From assembly GCA_017436915.1 (NCBI GenBank), contig JAFSCE010000005.1, positions 1-64,000 on the forward strand: a stretch of 64,000 bases of DNA, written 5' to 3'. The notes beneath the pieces are model-generated. The model ran no database searches and was not told the origin of the DNA. It saw nothing but the letters and a program-made list of their open reading frames with translations. Source of the stretch: Clostridia bacterium. GTDB taxonomy: Bacteria; Bacillota; Clostridia; Oscillospirales; Acutalibacteraceae. The position numbers and the translations under genes are program-made. Positions 15,796-23,838 of the stretch are shown in pieces (the stretch's first letter is position 1; the number at the start of each line of letters is the position of its first letter).

Positions 15796-15826
15796 AAAAG
15801 CGCAACCGCACGGTTGCGCTTTTTTA
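15796..15826 (+). terminator. Intrinsic terminator of ptsH
   Basis: AAAAGCGCAACCG pairs with CGGTTGCGCTTTT around a CA loop, followed by T residues. It lies directly after the ptsH stop. Confidence 0.92.
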
Positions 15827-15852
15827 GTCTGATAAACAAGGAGGTGTGAGCG

Positions 15853-17691
15853 ATGGATAAAAAAGCAGAACTGCGCAAAAAAGCAATGGCGCTACCGTTA
15901 GAACCGGGCGTGTATCTCATGAAAGACCAAAAAGGGTCTATTATTTACATTGGCAAGGCAAAAGCACTAAAAAACCGTGTCAGTCAATATTTCGGCGCCG
16001 ACACCGCCCACACCGAAAAAGTGCGGCAGATGGTCAGCCGCGTAGATCATTTCGACTATATCATCACCGGCAGCGAATTCGAGGCACTGGTGCTGGAATG
16101 TTCGCTCATCAAGCAATACACCCCCAAATACAACATCCTGCTCAAGGATGATAAGGGCTATCATTACATCCGCGTTTCTAAGCCCCCCTTTTCCCGCATC
16201 AGCGAAGCAAAACAAAAAGCAGAGGACGGTGCGCAGTATATCGGCCCGTATCTGTCCTCGTTTGCCATCAAACAAGCGGTGGACGAAGTGAACAAGCTGT
16301 TTGGGCTGTCCACCTGTCGCAAACCGCTGGGCTATCACAAGCCGTGCGAGCGCCCGTGCCTGAATCATTATATCGGGCAATGCTGTGCCCCGTGCACCGG
16401 TAAGGTGTCGCCCGAAGAGTATGCCGACCGCGTGGAACAGGCGATTACGTATCTCACACAAGGTCGCTCCAAACTTGTCACCCTACTGCGCAACCGCATG
16501 GAATCCGCCTCCGACGCGTTGGATTTTGAAACCGCCGCACGGTTGCGCGATCGTATCCGCGCACTGGAAAAACTGAACACCAGTCAAAAGGTCGTACAAT
16601 CACGCATCAAGCGGCAGGATATTATCGCTTTATCGCAAGCACAGGGGGTCGCGTGCTTTGAGGTGTTCCGCTTTACGGACGGTGCGCTTTCCGACCGTGA
16701 GCATTTCTTTGTAGACCCGTCGGAGGATCTCCCCGCCATCCGCGCGGAATTTTTGCGTCGCTATTATTCCATGCGGGATACCGTACCGCCCCGCATCGTG
16801 TTAGACGGCGAGCTTGAGGATGCCGACCTGCTTTCCCGGTGGCTCACCGAAAAAGCGGTAGCAAACGGCGAACGTTACAGCGTGCGCTTCGTGTTCCCCG
16901 AACGCGGTGAACAGGCACATCTGTTAGCTATGTGCCGTGATAACGCGTCCGAGCGTGTCGCACAGCAGTTAAATCTCCGTGGGCGCGACGTAGCTGCGCT
17001 GGAGGAGCTTCAAAAACTGTTAGGGCTCGAAAAACTGCCTGCTCGCATTGAAAGTTACGATATTTCCCACACCGCCGGCACCGACGTCGTGGGCGGCATG
17101 GTGGTGTTCCAAAACGGGAAACCGCTCAAATCCGCCTACCGCCGTTTTGAGATCAAAACCGTCATCGGTCAGGACGACTACGCGTGCATGCGTGAAGTGG
17201 TCGGACGTCGACTGCAAGATTATGTCGAAAAGCCCGATGACGACAGCTTCGGCACCTTGCCCGATCTCATTTTGTTGGACGGCGGCAAAGGTCATGTATC
17301 AGCGGTCAAACCGCTCGTTGACAGCTTTGGATACGGGATCCCCGTGTTCGGCTTGGTCAAGGATTCGCACCACCGCACCCGCGCCATTACCGAGGCAGGT
17401 GCAGAACTCTCCATTCAATCTTTGCGCAGTGCGTTTACGTTGGTATCCGCCATCGGCGAAGAGGTGCACCGTTTTGCGATCGGGTATCATCGTACCAAAC
17501 ACCGCAAACAAGGGGTCGCCACCACGCTTACCGAAATTCCCGGCATCGGTGAAAAACGCGCCGCTCTTTTGTTGCGACATTTTGGCTCGTTGCGGGCGGT
17601 CAAATCCGCCACGATAGACCAGTTGGCCGCGGTAAAAGGCATGACCCGCCCCGCCGCGGAAACTGTCGTACAATATTTTCAAGAAAATTGA
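15853..17691 (+). CDS. uvrC: Excinuclease ABC subunit UvrC
   Basis: A 612-residue UvrC with full domain order: GIY-YIG nuclease (PGVYLMKDQ, IIYIGKAKALKNRVSQYF) at the N-terminus, a four-cysteine region (CRKP..CERPC..CCAPC) near 155-185, UvrB-binding helix LDFETAARLRDRIRALE near 220, RNase H-like 5' nuclease (IESYDISHTAGTDVVGGMV) near 400, and helix-hairpin-helix repeats at the end. It makes both incisions in nucleotide excision repair. uvrA and uvrB are not in the window. It follows ptsH but after a terminator. Confidence 0.96.
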   Translation: MDKKAELRKKAMALPLEPGVYLMKDQKGSIIYIGKAKALKNRVSQYFGADTAHTEKVRQMVSRVDHFDYIITGSEFEALVLECSLIKQYTPKYNILLKDDKGYHYIRVSKPPFSRISEAKQKAEDGAQYIGPYLSSFAIKQAVDEVNKLFGLSTCRKPLGYHKPCERPCLNHYIGQCCAPCTGKVSPEEYADRVEQAITYLTQGRSKLVTLLRNRMESASDALDFETAARLRDRIRALEKLNTSQKVVQSRIKRQDIIALSQAQGVACFEVFRFTDGALSDREHFFVDPSEDLPAIRAEFLRRYYSMRDTVPPRIVLDGELEDADLLSRWLTEKAVANGERYSVRFVFPERGEQAHLLAMCRDNASERVAQQLNLRGRDVAALEELQKLLGLEKLPARIESYDISHTAGTDVVGGMVVFQNGKPLKSAYRRFEIKTVIGQDDYACMREVVGRRLQDYVEKPDDDSFGTLPDLILLDGGKGHVSAVKPLVDSFGYGIPVFGLVKDSHHRTRAITEAGAELSIQSLRSAFTLVSAIGEEVHRFAIGYHRTKHRKQGVATTLTEIPGIGEKRAALLLRHFGSLRAVKSATIDQLAAVKGMTRPAAETVVQYFQEN

Positions 17692-17701
17692 CTCTAATCC
17701 C

Positions 17702-17731
17702 TTGCATTCCTCCGCCCATCTATGATATACT
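17702..17731 (+). promoter_or_regulatory. Promoter upstream of the DUF6106 gene
   Basis: TTGCAT at 17702-17707 and TATACT at 17726-17731 with an 18-base spacer, followed by AAAGGAGA before ATG 17779. Confidence 0.6.
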
Positions 17732-17778
17732 GTTAAAGTAAAGTGATAAAGAGAACGATAGGAAAGGAGAACCGCCCC

Positions 17779-18297
17779 ATGGATGTGTTTGTTGAGCAGT
17801 TAGTCAAAAAGAAAAAGAGTGCCGGTCAAATACTGGCGATTGTCGGCGTTGTGCTCGCGGCGGTTCTTTTGTTAGCGCTGTCTATCCTTCTTATCGCTTG
17901 GGTACGTGGCTTTGCCGCGTTTATCATCGTGGGCATCTTTTACGGCGCGTGGTATCTGTTGACCGCGCAGAACATCGAGTATGAATACTGCGTCACCAAC
18001 GGCGACATTGATATTGATCGCATCGTCGCACAGCGCAAACGCCGCCGCATCGTGTCGGTCTCCGGCAAGAAGATCGAAAGCGCGGGCCGCTACGTGCCGG
18101 AAAAATGGGCAGGCCGCCCGATGGATCGCACCGTGATCGCCGCCCCGTCCGACCGTGAAGATAATTTATATTATTTCACGTATCACAGTAAAAAGCGCGG
18201 TCACACACTGGTTGTGTTCCAACCCGATGACCGCGTCAAGGATTCCTTCTATGAGGGATTACCCAAACTGGTGCAACTGGATTTTAACAAAGAATAA
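17779..18297 (+). CDS. DUF6106 family membrane protein
   Basis: A 172-residue protein with two hydrophobic helices near the N-terminus (about 17-40 and 43-63) and then a beta-rich cytosolic part containing YEYCVTNGDIDIDRI, RRRIVSVSGKKIE and YYFTYHSKKRG segments. I recognise it as the DUF6106 type found in Clostridia; no function is known. The start is ATG 17779 with AAAGGAGA upstream; an earlier in-frame ATG at 17743 precedes the ribosome site. A terminator follows, so it appears monocistronic. Confidence 0.75.
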   Translation: MDVFVEQLVKKKKSAGQILAIVGVVLAAVLLLALSILLIAWVRGFAAFIIVGIFYGAWYLLTAQNIEYEYCVTNGDIDIDRIVAQRKRRRIVSVSGKKIESAGRYVPEKWAGRPMDRTVIAAPSDREDNLYYFTYHSKKRGHTLVVFQPDDRVKDSFYEGLPKLVQLDFNKE

Positions 18298-18305
18298 TGT
18301 GCAAC

Positions 18306-18333
18306 AAAAAGGCAGCCGATGGCTGCCTTTTTT
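18306..18333 (+). terminator. Terminator after the DUF6106 gene
   Basis: AAAAAGGCAGCC and GGCTGCCTTTTTT form a stable stem around a short loop with a T tail, just before the nnrD ribosome site. Confidence 0.88.
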
Positions 18334-18349
18334 CAAAGGAGAATCGTGT

Positions 18350-19204
18350 ATGAACGTTCCCGAAACCATCAAAAACTGCTTTGCACCACGCGCCGCCGAA
18401 AGCCATAAAGGGACCTACGGTACCCTGCTTTCGGTGTGCGGCAGTTACGGCATGGCGGGTGCCGCAATACTCGCCGCCCGCGCCGCCTCGCGGTGCGGAA
18501 CAGGGCTCGTGATCGCCGCCTTACCCGCATCCATTTACCCCATCGCGGCGGTGGCACTGCCCGAGGTAGTGTTTTCCCCGCTTGAGGATGGCTCCTGCAC
18601 CGATCACATCAAAAAGCTATCATCGCACTTGCAAAAAAGCACCGCGTTGCTGATCGGTTGCGGGCTCGGCAACACGCTTTCTTCCGCACAGCTCACCGAA
18701 GCACTGTTTCACACGGCAACCTGCCCGATCGTTTTGGATGCGGATGGTATAAATGTCGCGGCGCGGCATATATCTATACTGGAAACAGCGCATCCACCGC
18801 TTATTCTAACACCGCACCCCAAGGAACTCGCCCGCCTGTTACACACCACCGTCGATCAAATTGGGGCCGATCGGCAAACGGCGGCAAAAGCCGCCGCCTC
18901 GCGCTTTGATGCGGTCGTGGTGCTCAAAGGGCATCATACCGTGATCGCAGCGCCAAACGGCACGGTATCCGTCAACCAAACCGGCAACCCCGGTATGGCG
19001 GTCGCCGGCAGCGGAGACGTGCTGGCGGGTATGATCGCGGGGCTTCTCGCGCAAGGGCTATCCCCTTTCGATGCCGCGCGGTGCGGTGTATATCTGCATG
19101 GTGCGGCGGGTGATCTCGCTGCTGCGCGCTTATCACAGCACGCCATGCTGCCTACCGATATATTGGATGAACTGGGGACGCTGTTTCTGCAACTTGAATC
19201 GTAA
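18350..19204 (+). CDS. nnrD: ADP-dependent NAD(P)H-hydrate dehydratase
   Basis: A 284-residue ribokinase-fold enzyme that repairs hydrated NAD(P)H. It has GTYGTLLSVCGSYGMAGA near residue 22, LTPHPKELARLL near 145 and the nucleotide-binding GNPGMAVAGSGDVLAGMIAG motif near 213. Many bacteria fuse it to the NnrE epimerase; here the epimerase half is absent. The start is ATG 18350 behind AAAGGAG; the longer upstream frame belongs to the preceding gene. A lipoprotein gene follows after 15 bases and may be co-transcribed. Confidence 0.92.
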   Translation: MNVPETIKNCFAPRAAESHKGTYGTLLSVCGSYGMAGAAILAARAASRCGTGLVIAALPASIYPIAAVALPEVVFSPLEDGSCTDHIKKLSSHLQKSTALLIGCGLGNTLSSAQLTEALFHTATCPIVLDADGINVAARHISILETAHPPLILTPHPKELARLLHTTVDQIGADRQTAAKAAASRFDAVVVLKGHHTVIAAPNGTVSVNQTGNPGMAVAGSGDVLAGMIAGLLAQGLSPFDAARCGVYLHGAAGDLAAARLSQHAMLPTDILDELGTLFLQLES

Positions 19205-19219
19205 GGAGTAGAACGTCCA

Positions 19220-19723
19220 ATGTCCCATCGTCTTGCAGCACTCGGTCTCGCCTTGTTAATACTCTGTACCGGTTGCCGACCCAAGCAATCGGCAGAACCT
19301 GTTGCGGTCGATTTTATGTGTGAGTTTCGTGCACAATATAACGACCTGACCGCTACCGGCACGCTCACGCGCCGCACAGCGGGCACTCTGCTTCTCGAGT
19401 TCTCCGAACCGGAAACCCTAAACGGTCTTTCCGCTGAATGGGACGGCGAAAAGGTCACTCTCAAATACTTAGGACTGTCATACGACGTCGATCCTCACAA
19501 ACTTCCCGAAAACGCTCTCGGCGAAGGGTTGCTTTCCGCTTTCGACACCGCTCTACGCGGCGAAGGCGAACGACAGGAAGAGGACGGCAAGGTCACCGTG
19601 AACGGCTTTTCGGGGAACGCCGCCTACACCTACGTATACGATGCAACAAGCGGCGCCCCGCTCTCGCTATCGATACCCTCCATCCCCCTTACCGTTACGT
19701 TTTCCAATCTGCAGACGCAATAA
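19220..19723 (+). CDS. Small secreted lipoprotein
   Basis: A 167-residue protein with a lipoprotein signal peptide: a hydrophobic helix (ALGLALLILCTGC) with the lipobox cysteine near residue 19. The mature part has the pattern DLTATGTLTRRTAGTLLLEF and later GFSGNAAYTYVYD, resembling LolA-like beta sheets that wrap lipid. No specific family is certain. It is likely tethered to the outer face of the membrane. It follows nnrD closely and has a strong terminator after its stop. Confidence 0.75.
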   Translation: MSHRLAALGLALLILCTGCRPKQSAEPVAVDFMCEFRAQYNDLTATGTLTRRTAGTLLLEFSEPETLNGLSAEWDGEKVTLKYLGLSYDVDPHKLPENALGEGLLSAFDTALRGEGERQEEDGKVTVNGFSGNAAYTYVYDATSGAPLSLSIPSIPLTVTFSNLQTQ

Positions 19724-19757
19724 AGGACTGCCTCACTTTGGTGAGGCAGTCCTTCTT
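19724..19757. terminator. Intrinsic terminator after the lipoprotein gene
   Basis: AAGGACTGCCTCAC pairs with GTGAGGCAGTCCTT around a TTTG loop and is followed by CTTTTT. It lies between convergent genes. Confidence 0.92.
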
Positions 19758-19758
19758 T

Positions 19759-20547
19759 TTATGTGCCTAGTAAAGCCATATGACAGATGCCCGCAAAATC
19801 GCGGATCCAGTAACTGGGGAGTAAATGCCAAGGAGTATATGCTGTCACCGCGCCGGAAACAGTAAGCCCCGCCTGCTTTACGAATTGCTGCGCGCGAAAC
19901 TGGTGAAATTCCTGCGTGACCACTGCCACCTCGGTGCTCAGTCCGTGCTGTTCGATCAACTCGCGGGAATGTCGAATATTCTCAAACGTACTGGTTGACG
20001 TGTCTTCCATAAAAATGCGCGCCGGGTCAATGCCTTTTTCCACCAAATACGCATACATAACACTCGCCTCGGTGCAGATCTCATCTTCCCCCTGCCCGCC
20101 GGATACGATGCATGAAGCATCCGGATGCTCGGTTAAGTAGCCGTACGCGGCTTCCAATCGCCCGCGCAACAATTCGCTCGGCTGATCCTCACGCAAGGCG
20201 GCCCCTAATACAATGAGGGTCGCCCCCTCACTCGGTTTACTGTTGCACGCGCGGATCATGCAGACCGACAAGCCGATAAACAACAACACCAGGGCGCCGG
20301 CAACCCCTGCAACGGCACACAGCACCACCCGTCCAGCACCGCTTTGCCAGGAACGAGAACAAAAATCGGCAAGCTGCGGGAACGCGATGCACGAAATAAA
20401 CCCAAGCGCGCCCACAAGGATCATCGTCAAACACCCGGAATGAAACCGACCGGTCAAGGTCGGCAACACACCCCACACGCCGATAAGCAAAAAGATCACC
20501 GCAAGCAGCGCTCGCAACACGATCCCCCATGTGCCCGTTCCGTGCAT
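19759..20547 (-). CDS. DUF218 (YdcF/ElyC-like) membrane protein
   Basis: A 262-residue protein with four or so N-terminal hydrophobic segments (to about 110) followed by a DUF218 domain: ATLIVLGAALREDQPSELLRGRLEAA, IVSGGQGEDE and EDTSTSTFENIRHS motifs match the family. Relatives (YdcF, SanA, ElyC) affect envelope integrity or bind adenosylmethionine; the reaction is unknown. The start was placed at ATG 20547, eight bases after AAAGGAGG; the longer frame to 20580 runs into the serA terminator. Its own unit, downstream of the serine genes. Confidence 0.82.
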   Translation of the reverse strand: MHGTGTWGIVLRALLAVIFLLIGVWGVLPTLTGRFHSGCLTMILVGALGFISCIAFPQLADFCSRSWQSGAGRVVLCAVAGVAGALVLLFIGLSVCMIRACNSKPSEGATLIVLGAALREDQPSELLRGRLEAAYGYLTEHPDASCIVSGGQGEDEICTEASVMYAYLVEKGIDPARIFMEDTSTSTFENIRHSRELIEQHGLSTEVAVVTQEFHQFRAQQFVKQAGLTVSGAVTAYTPWHLLPSYWIRDFAGICHMALLGT

Positions 20548-20568
20548 GGCTATGTCCTCCTTTTTACA

Positions 20569-20602
20569 AAAAAGCGGCACCGAACATTTCGGTGCCGCTT
20601 TG
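20569..20602 (-). terminator. Terminator after serA
   Basis: On the minus strand AAAGCGGCACCGAA and TTCGGTGCCGCTTT form a long stem, followed by TTT. It separates serA from the DUF218 gene. Confidence 0.9.
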
Positions 20603-20613
20603 AAGAATTACAA

Positions 20614-21771
20614 TTAGATCTTGCGCACGCGGATAACACCGTCGATTGCTCCAATACCGTCGATAACGCTTTGCGGCACCTCGCCGATAATATCCAGCAC
20701 CGTATACGCGTTGTCCTTCTTGGAACGGTTGGTCAGCGTTTCAATGTTGACGCCCGCCTCGGACACCACCGCGCTGATCTGCGCGAGCATGTTCGGAACG
20801 TTGCGGTGCAACACACAAATGCGCACGTCACCGTTTTTGGCAACGTCCATAGCGGGGAAGTTGACCGAATTACGGATGATACCCTGTTCCAAATACGCCT
20901 TGAGCTCGTCTGCCGCCATCATGGCACAGTTGTCCTCGCTCTCGGGCGTGGAAGCGCCGAGGTGCGGGATCGCGATCACATTGTCCACGCACAGCATATC
21001 GTCGGACGGGAAATCCACCACGTAGGCGGCAACCTTGCCGTCTTTAAGTGCTGCGCGCATGGCCTCGCCGTCAACCAGCTCGCCACGAGCAAAGTTGAGA
21101 ATGCGCACACCGTCTTTCATCGCAGCAATGCTGTCCTTGCCGATCATACCGCGGGTCGCATCGTTGAGCGGCACGTGAACGGTAATGTAATCACATTCCG
21201 CGTAGATCTCCTCTAAAGTCGCGGCATGATGAGTGGAACGGGACAAGCTCCACGCGGCATCCACCGACAGATACGGGTCGTATCCGTACACTTCCATACC
21301 GAGCGATTTGGCGGCGTTCGCCACCAGAATACCGATGGCACCGAGACCCACAACACCGAGCTTTTTGCCCAGAATTTCGGGACCCGTGAACTGGCTTTTT
21401 CCTTTTTCAACCAGTTTGCCGACCTCGGCGCCCTGCCCTTTAAGCGTCTTCGCCCACTCGATGGCGGGAACGACCTTACGGGACGACAACAGCAAACCGG
21501 CAATGACGAGTTCTTTTACCGCATTCGCGTTGGCACCGGGGGTGTTAAACACCACGATACCCGCATCGCTGCAGCGATCCAGCGGAATGTTGTTGACACC
21601 CGCACCGGCTCTGGCAACCGCCAGCAACGAGGACGGGAATTCCATATCGTGCATAGCGGCAGAACGAACCAGTACGCCGACCGGATCTGCTACCGCATCG
21701 CCCACCGTGTAGCCGGCACCCAGACGGTCCGTACCACATGCGGCGATCTTATTTAAAGCTAAAATATTCAT
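20614..21771 (-). CDS. serA: D-3-phosphoglycerate dehydrogenase with ACT domain
   Basis: A 385-residue enzyme of the first step of serine synthesis, 3-phosphoglycerate to phosphohydroxypyruvate. The Rossmann motif is GLGAIGILVANAAKSLGMEV near 148, followed by the acid/base region HLGASTPESEDNCA near 275, and a C-terminal ACT domain (VLHRNVPNMLAQISAVVSEA) that may give serine feedback. The start is ATG 21771 behind AAGGAG; a longer upstream frame overlaps serC. It is 13 bases after serC, giving a serC-serA operon. No serB-type phosphatase was recognised next to it. Confidence 0.93.
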   Translation of the reverse strand: MNILALNKIAACGTDRLGAGYTVGDAVADPVGVLVRSAAMHDMEFPSSLLAVARAGAGVNNIPLDRCSDAGIVVFNTPGANANAVKELVIAGLLLSSRKVVPAIEWAKTLKGQGAEVGKLVEKGKSQFTGPEILGKKLGVVGLGAIGILVANAAKSLGMEVYGYDPYLSVDAAWSLSRSTHHAATLEEIYAECDYITVHVPLNDATRGMIGKDSIAAMKDGVRILNFARGELVDGEAMRAALKDGKVAAYVVDFPSDDMLCVDNVIAIPHLGASTPESEDNCAMMAADELKAYLEQGIIRNSVNFPAMDVAKNGDVRICVLHRNVPNMLAQISAVVSEAGVNIETLTNRSKKDNAYTVLDIIGEVPQSVIDGIGAIDGVIRVRKI

Positions 21772-21784
21772 GATCGTTTTCTCC

Positions 21785-22870
21785 TTATGCGTTGGCTTCT
21801 TCAAACGCCTTCATAAACGCAACCAATTTCTCAACACCCTCAACCGGCATCGCGTTGTAGATGGAGGCACGCATACCGCCAACCGAACGGTGACCTTTCA
21901 GGTTAACAAAGCCCGCAGCGGTGGCTTCTTTGACGAATTTCGCATCCAACTCTTCGTTGCCGGTGACGAAAGGCACATTCATGAGCGAACGGTCTTTCTT
22001 TTCCACCGTACCCTTGAACAGCTTGGAGGAATCGAGGAAATCGTACAGAATAGCCGCCTTCTTCTCGTTGATGGCTTTCATGTTCTCCAAACCGCCGATC
22101 TCGTTTTTGAGCCACTCCAGCACCAGTTTGCACACGTAGATGGTGTAGCAAGGCGGGGTATTGAACATGGAATCGTTGTCCGCATGAATCTGATAGTTGA
22201 ACATGGTGGGGGTGATCTCCTGCGCGTTACCGATCAGATCCTCACGCACGATGACCACGGTAAGACCCGCAGGCGCCATGTTCTTCTGTGCACCCGCATA
22301 CAAAAGACCAAAGCGCGACACGTCGATCGGCTCGGACAAGACGCAGGACGAAATGTCTGCCACCAGCGGCACGTCACCGGTCTCGGGAAGTTTCGTAAAC
22401 TTCGTACCGTAGATCGTGTTGTTCATGCAGATGTGGAAATAATCCGCATCCGGCGTAAAGTCCGCCTCATCCCATTCAGGAATGTAGGAGAACGTCTTGT
22501 CCTTGGAACTGGCGATCACTTTCGCCTCACCGTAACGGGCGGCTTCTTTGTACGCCTTGGTTGCCCACTGACCGGTCAGGATAAAGTCTGCCTTGCCGCT
22601 CTTGTTCATCAGGTTCAGGGGAATCATCGCAAACTGCGAGGACGCGCCGCCCTGCAAAAACAGCACCTTATAGTTATCCGGAATGTTCATGACCTCACGC
22701 AACAGCGCTTCACATTCCTTAATAATGGCATCGTATGTTTTCGAACGATGCGACATCTCCATAACGGATTGACCGGATCCCTGATAATCCATCATCTCCT
22801 CTGCCGCACGTTTCAAAACGCTTTCCGGCAGCACGGAAGGGCCGGCCGAAAAATTATATACTCTTGCCAT
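21785..22870 (-). CDS. serC: Phosphoserine aminotransferase
   Basis: A 361-residue class V aminotransferase that converts phosphohydroxypyruvate and glutamate to phosphoserine and 2-oxoglutarate. It begins MARVYNFSAGPSVLPESVL as the family does, has FLQGGASSQFAMIPLN near 70-85, and the PLP lysine in YAGAQKNMAPAGL near 197. It is the promoter-proximal gene of a two-gene serine operon with serA. AGGAATGA lies before ATG 22870. A long antisense frame over it is a shadow. Confidence 0.96.
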   Translation of the reverse strand: MARVYNFSAGPSVLPESVLKRAAEEMMDYQGSGQSVMEMSHRSKTYDAIIKECEALLREVMNIPDNYKVLFLQGGASSQFAMIPLNLMNKSGKADFILTGQWATKAYKEAARYGEAKVIASSKDKTFSYIPEWDEADFTPDADYFHICMNNTIYGTKFTKLPETGDVPLVADISSCVLSEPIDVSRFGLLYAGAQKNMAPAGLTVVIVREDLIGNAQEITPTMFNYQIHADNDSMFNTPPCYTIYVCKLVLEWLKNEIGGLENMKAINEKKAAILYDFLDSSKLFKGTVEKKDRSLMNVPFVTGNEELDAKFVKEATAAGFVNLKGHRSVGGMRASIYNAMPVEGVEKLVAFMKAFEEANA

Positions 22871-22906
22871 ACGTCATTCCTCCAAAGAAAAAGTAGAATT
22901 ATTACT

Positions 22907-22935
22907 ATTTTACTCCTAATATTCAAGATAGTCAA
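22907..22935 (-). promoter_or_regulatory. Sigma-A promoter of serC-serA
   Basis: On the minus strand TTGACT (22935-22930) and TAAAAT (22912-22907) are 17 bases apart. It is back to back with a promoter for the opposite operon. Confidence 0.78.
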
Positions 22936-22977
22936 CCATAAATTGCGCTTCTGTTAAAGTTTTAACAACTGTTTTTC

Positions 22978-23006
22978 TTGCATAATGGTCGACTTTACAG
23001 TATACT
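22978..23006 (+). promoter_or_regulatory. Sigma-A promoter of the DRTGG/HydS-like operon
   Basis: TTGCAT at 22978-22983 and TATACT at 23001-23006 are 17 bases apart, followed about 40 bases later by an AAAGGTGGGG ribosome site. Confidence 0.72.
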
Positions 23007-23047
23007 GGACTTATAAACACGATTCTACACAAAGGTGGGGATTACGA

Positions 23048-23395
23048 ATGACCATTGCAGATGTTCAAAAAATCCTGAAAGCGGAACTGGTATGCGGGGA
23101 GGACCTCTCTGCCGAAGTTCACAACGCGTGCGGCAGCGATATGATGAGTGACGTGCTTGCTTTCGTGAAAGACCAATCCGTTTTGTTATCGGGTCTGGTT
23201 AACACGCAAGTGATACGCACCGCCGAAATGATGGATATGCTGTGTGTCATTTTCGTGCGCGGCAAAGAGCCGACCGCCGAAATGATCGAACTTGCCAAGG
23301 AGTTCGACATTGTGTTAATGAAGACTCCGCTTCGTATGTTTAACGCCTGCGGCCTGCTGTATGAAAACGGTCTGCGCGGCGGCGACGGAATATGA
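23048..23395 (+). CDS. DRTGG domain protein (first of two)
   Basis: A 115-residue stand-alone DRTGG domain, related to the nucleotide- or phosphate-sensing DRTGG module of some pyrophosphatases and phosphotransacetylase-like proteins. The fold pattern includes VCGEDLSAEVHNACGSDMMS near 16-36, a VLLSGLVNTQVIRTAEMMD hydrophobic strand-helix region and IVLMKTPLRMFNACGLLYENG at the end. It starts at ATG 23048. It opens a tight operon with an RsbW-like ATPase and a HydS-like iron protein, so it may sense a ligand for that module. No enzymatic motif is visible. Confidence 0.82.
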   Translation: MTIADVQKILKAELVCGEDLSAEVHNACGSDMMSDVLAFVKDQSVLLSGLVNTQVIRTAEMMDMLCVIFVRGKEPTAEMIELAKEFDIVLMKTPLRMFNACGLLYENGLRGGDGI

Positions 23396-23404
23396 GGTGA
23401 TGAC

Positions 23405-23821
23405 TTGAAACTGCATTATGAAGTGGCAGGCGATGATTTCACCCGCGCCGGTGAAGCATCGGGTGCTGTCAAAGCCACGTTAAAGCGTTTGGGCTTTCCC
23501 GCTGACGTGATCCGCCGCGTCGCGATCGCGATGTATGAAGGCGAGATCAACATGGTCATTCACGCTGACGGCGGTGTTGCAGATGTGGAGATCGAGCCCG
23601 ACCGTATTCTCGTCACGCTTACCGACCGCGGCCCCGGTATTCCCGACGTGGAAAAAGCCATGCAGGAGGGCTTCTCCACCGCGCCCGAAAACGTGCGCAA
23701 TTTGGGCTTTGGCGCCGGTATGGGCTTACCCAACATCAAACGCTATACCGACGACCTTAAAATCGATACCGAGATCGGAAAAGGCACTTGTATTCGCATG
23801 ACGATCAACGTGCCTTCTTAA
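23405..23821 (+). CDS. RsbW-like HATPase (anti-sigma factor type) protein
   Basis: A 138-residue single GHKL ATPase domain of the RsbW/SpoIIAB type. The N box is in AMYEGEINMVIHA near 44-56, G1 is TDRGPGIPD near 79 and G2 is LGFGAGMGLPNIKRYTD near 103. Such proteins bind sigma factors or phosphorylate antagonist proteins, but no STAS partner or sigma gene is adjacent. It uses TTG 23405 as start, behind GAGGTGATG, nine bases after the DRTGG gene. It may be the output of the redox-sensing cluster; that is inference. Confidence 0.85.
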   Translation: MKLHYEVAGDDFTRAGEASGAVKATLKRLGFPADVIRRVAIAMYEGEINMVIHADGGVADVEIEPDRILVTLTDRGPGIPDVEKAMQEGFSTAPENVRNLGFGAGMGLPNIKRYTDDLKIDTEIGKGTCIRMTINVPS

Positions 23822-23838
23822 CATAAGGAGCGTTGCTT

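Noticed and set aside
21770-22957. Long antisense open frame (395 codons) over serC
   Set aside because: It mirrors the conserved serC gene, lacks recognisable domains and has a histidine/arginine-rich composition typical of shadow frames.
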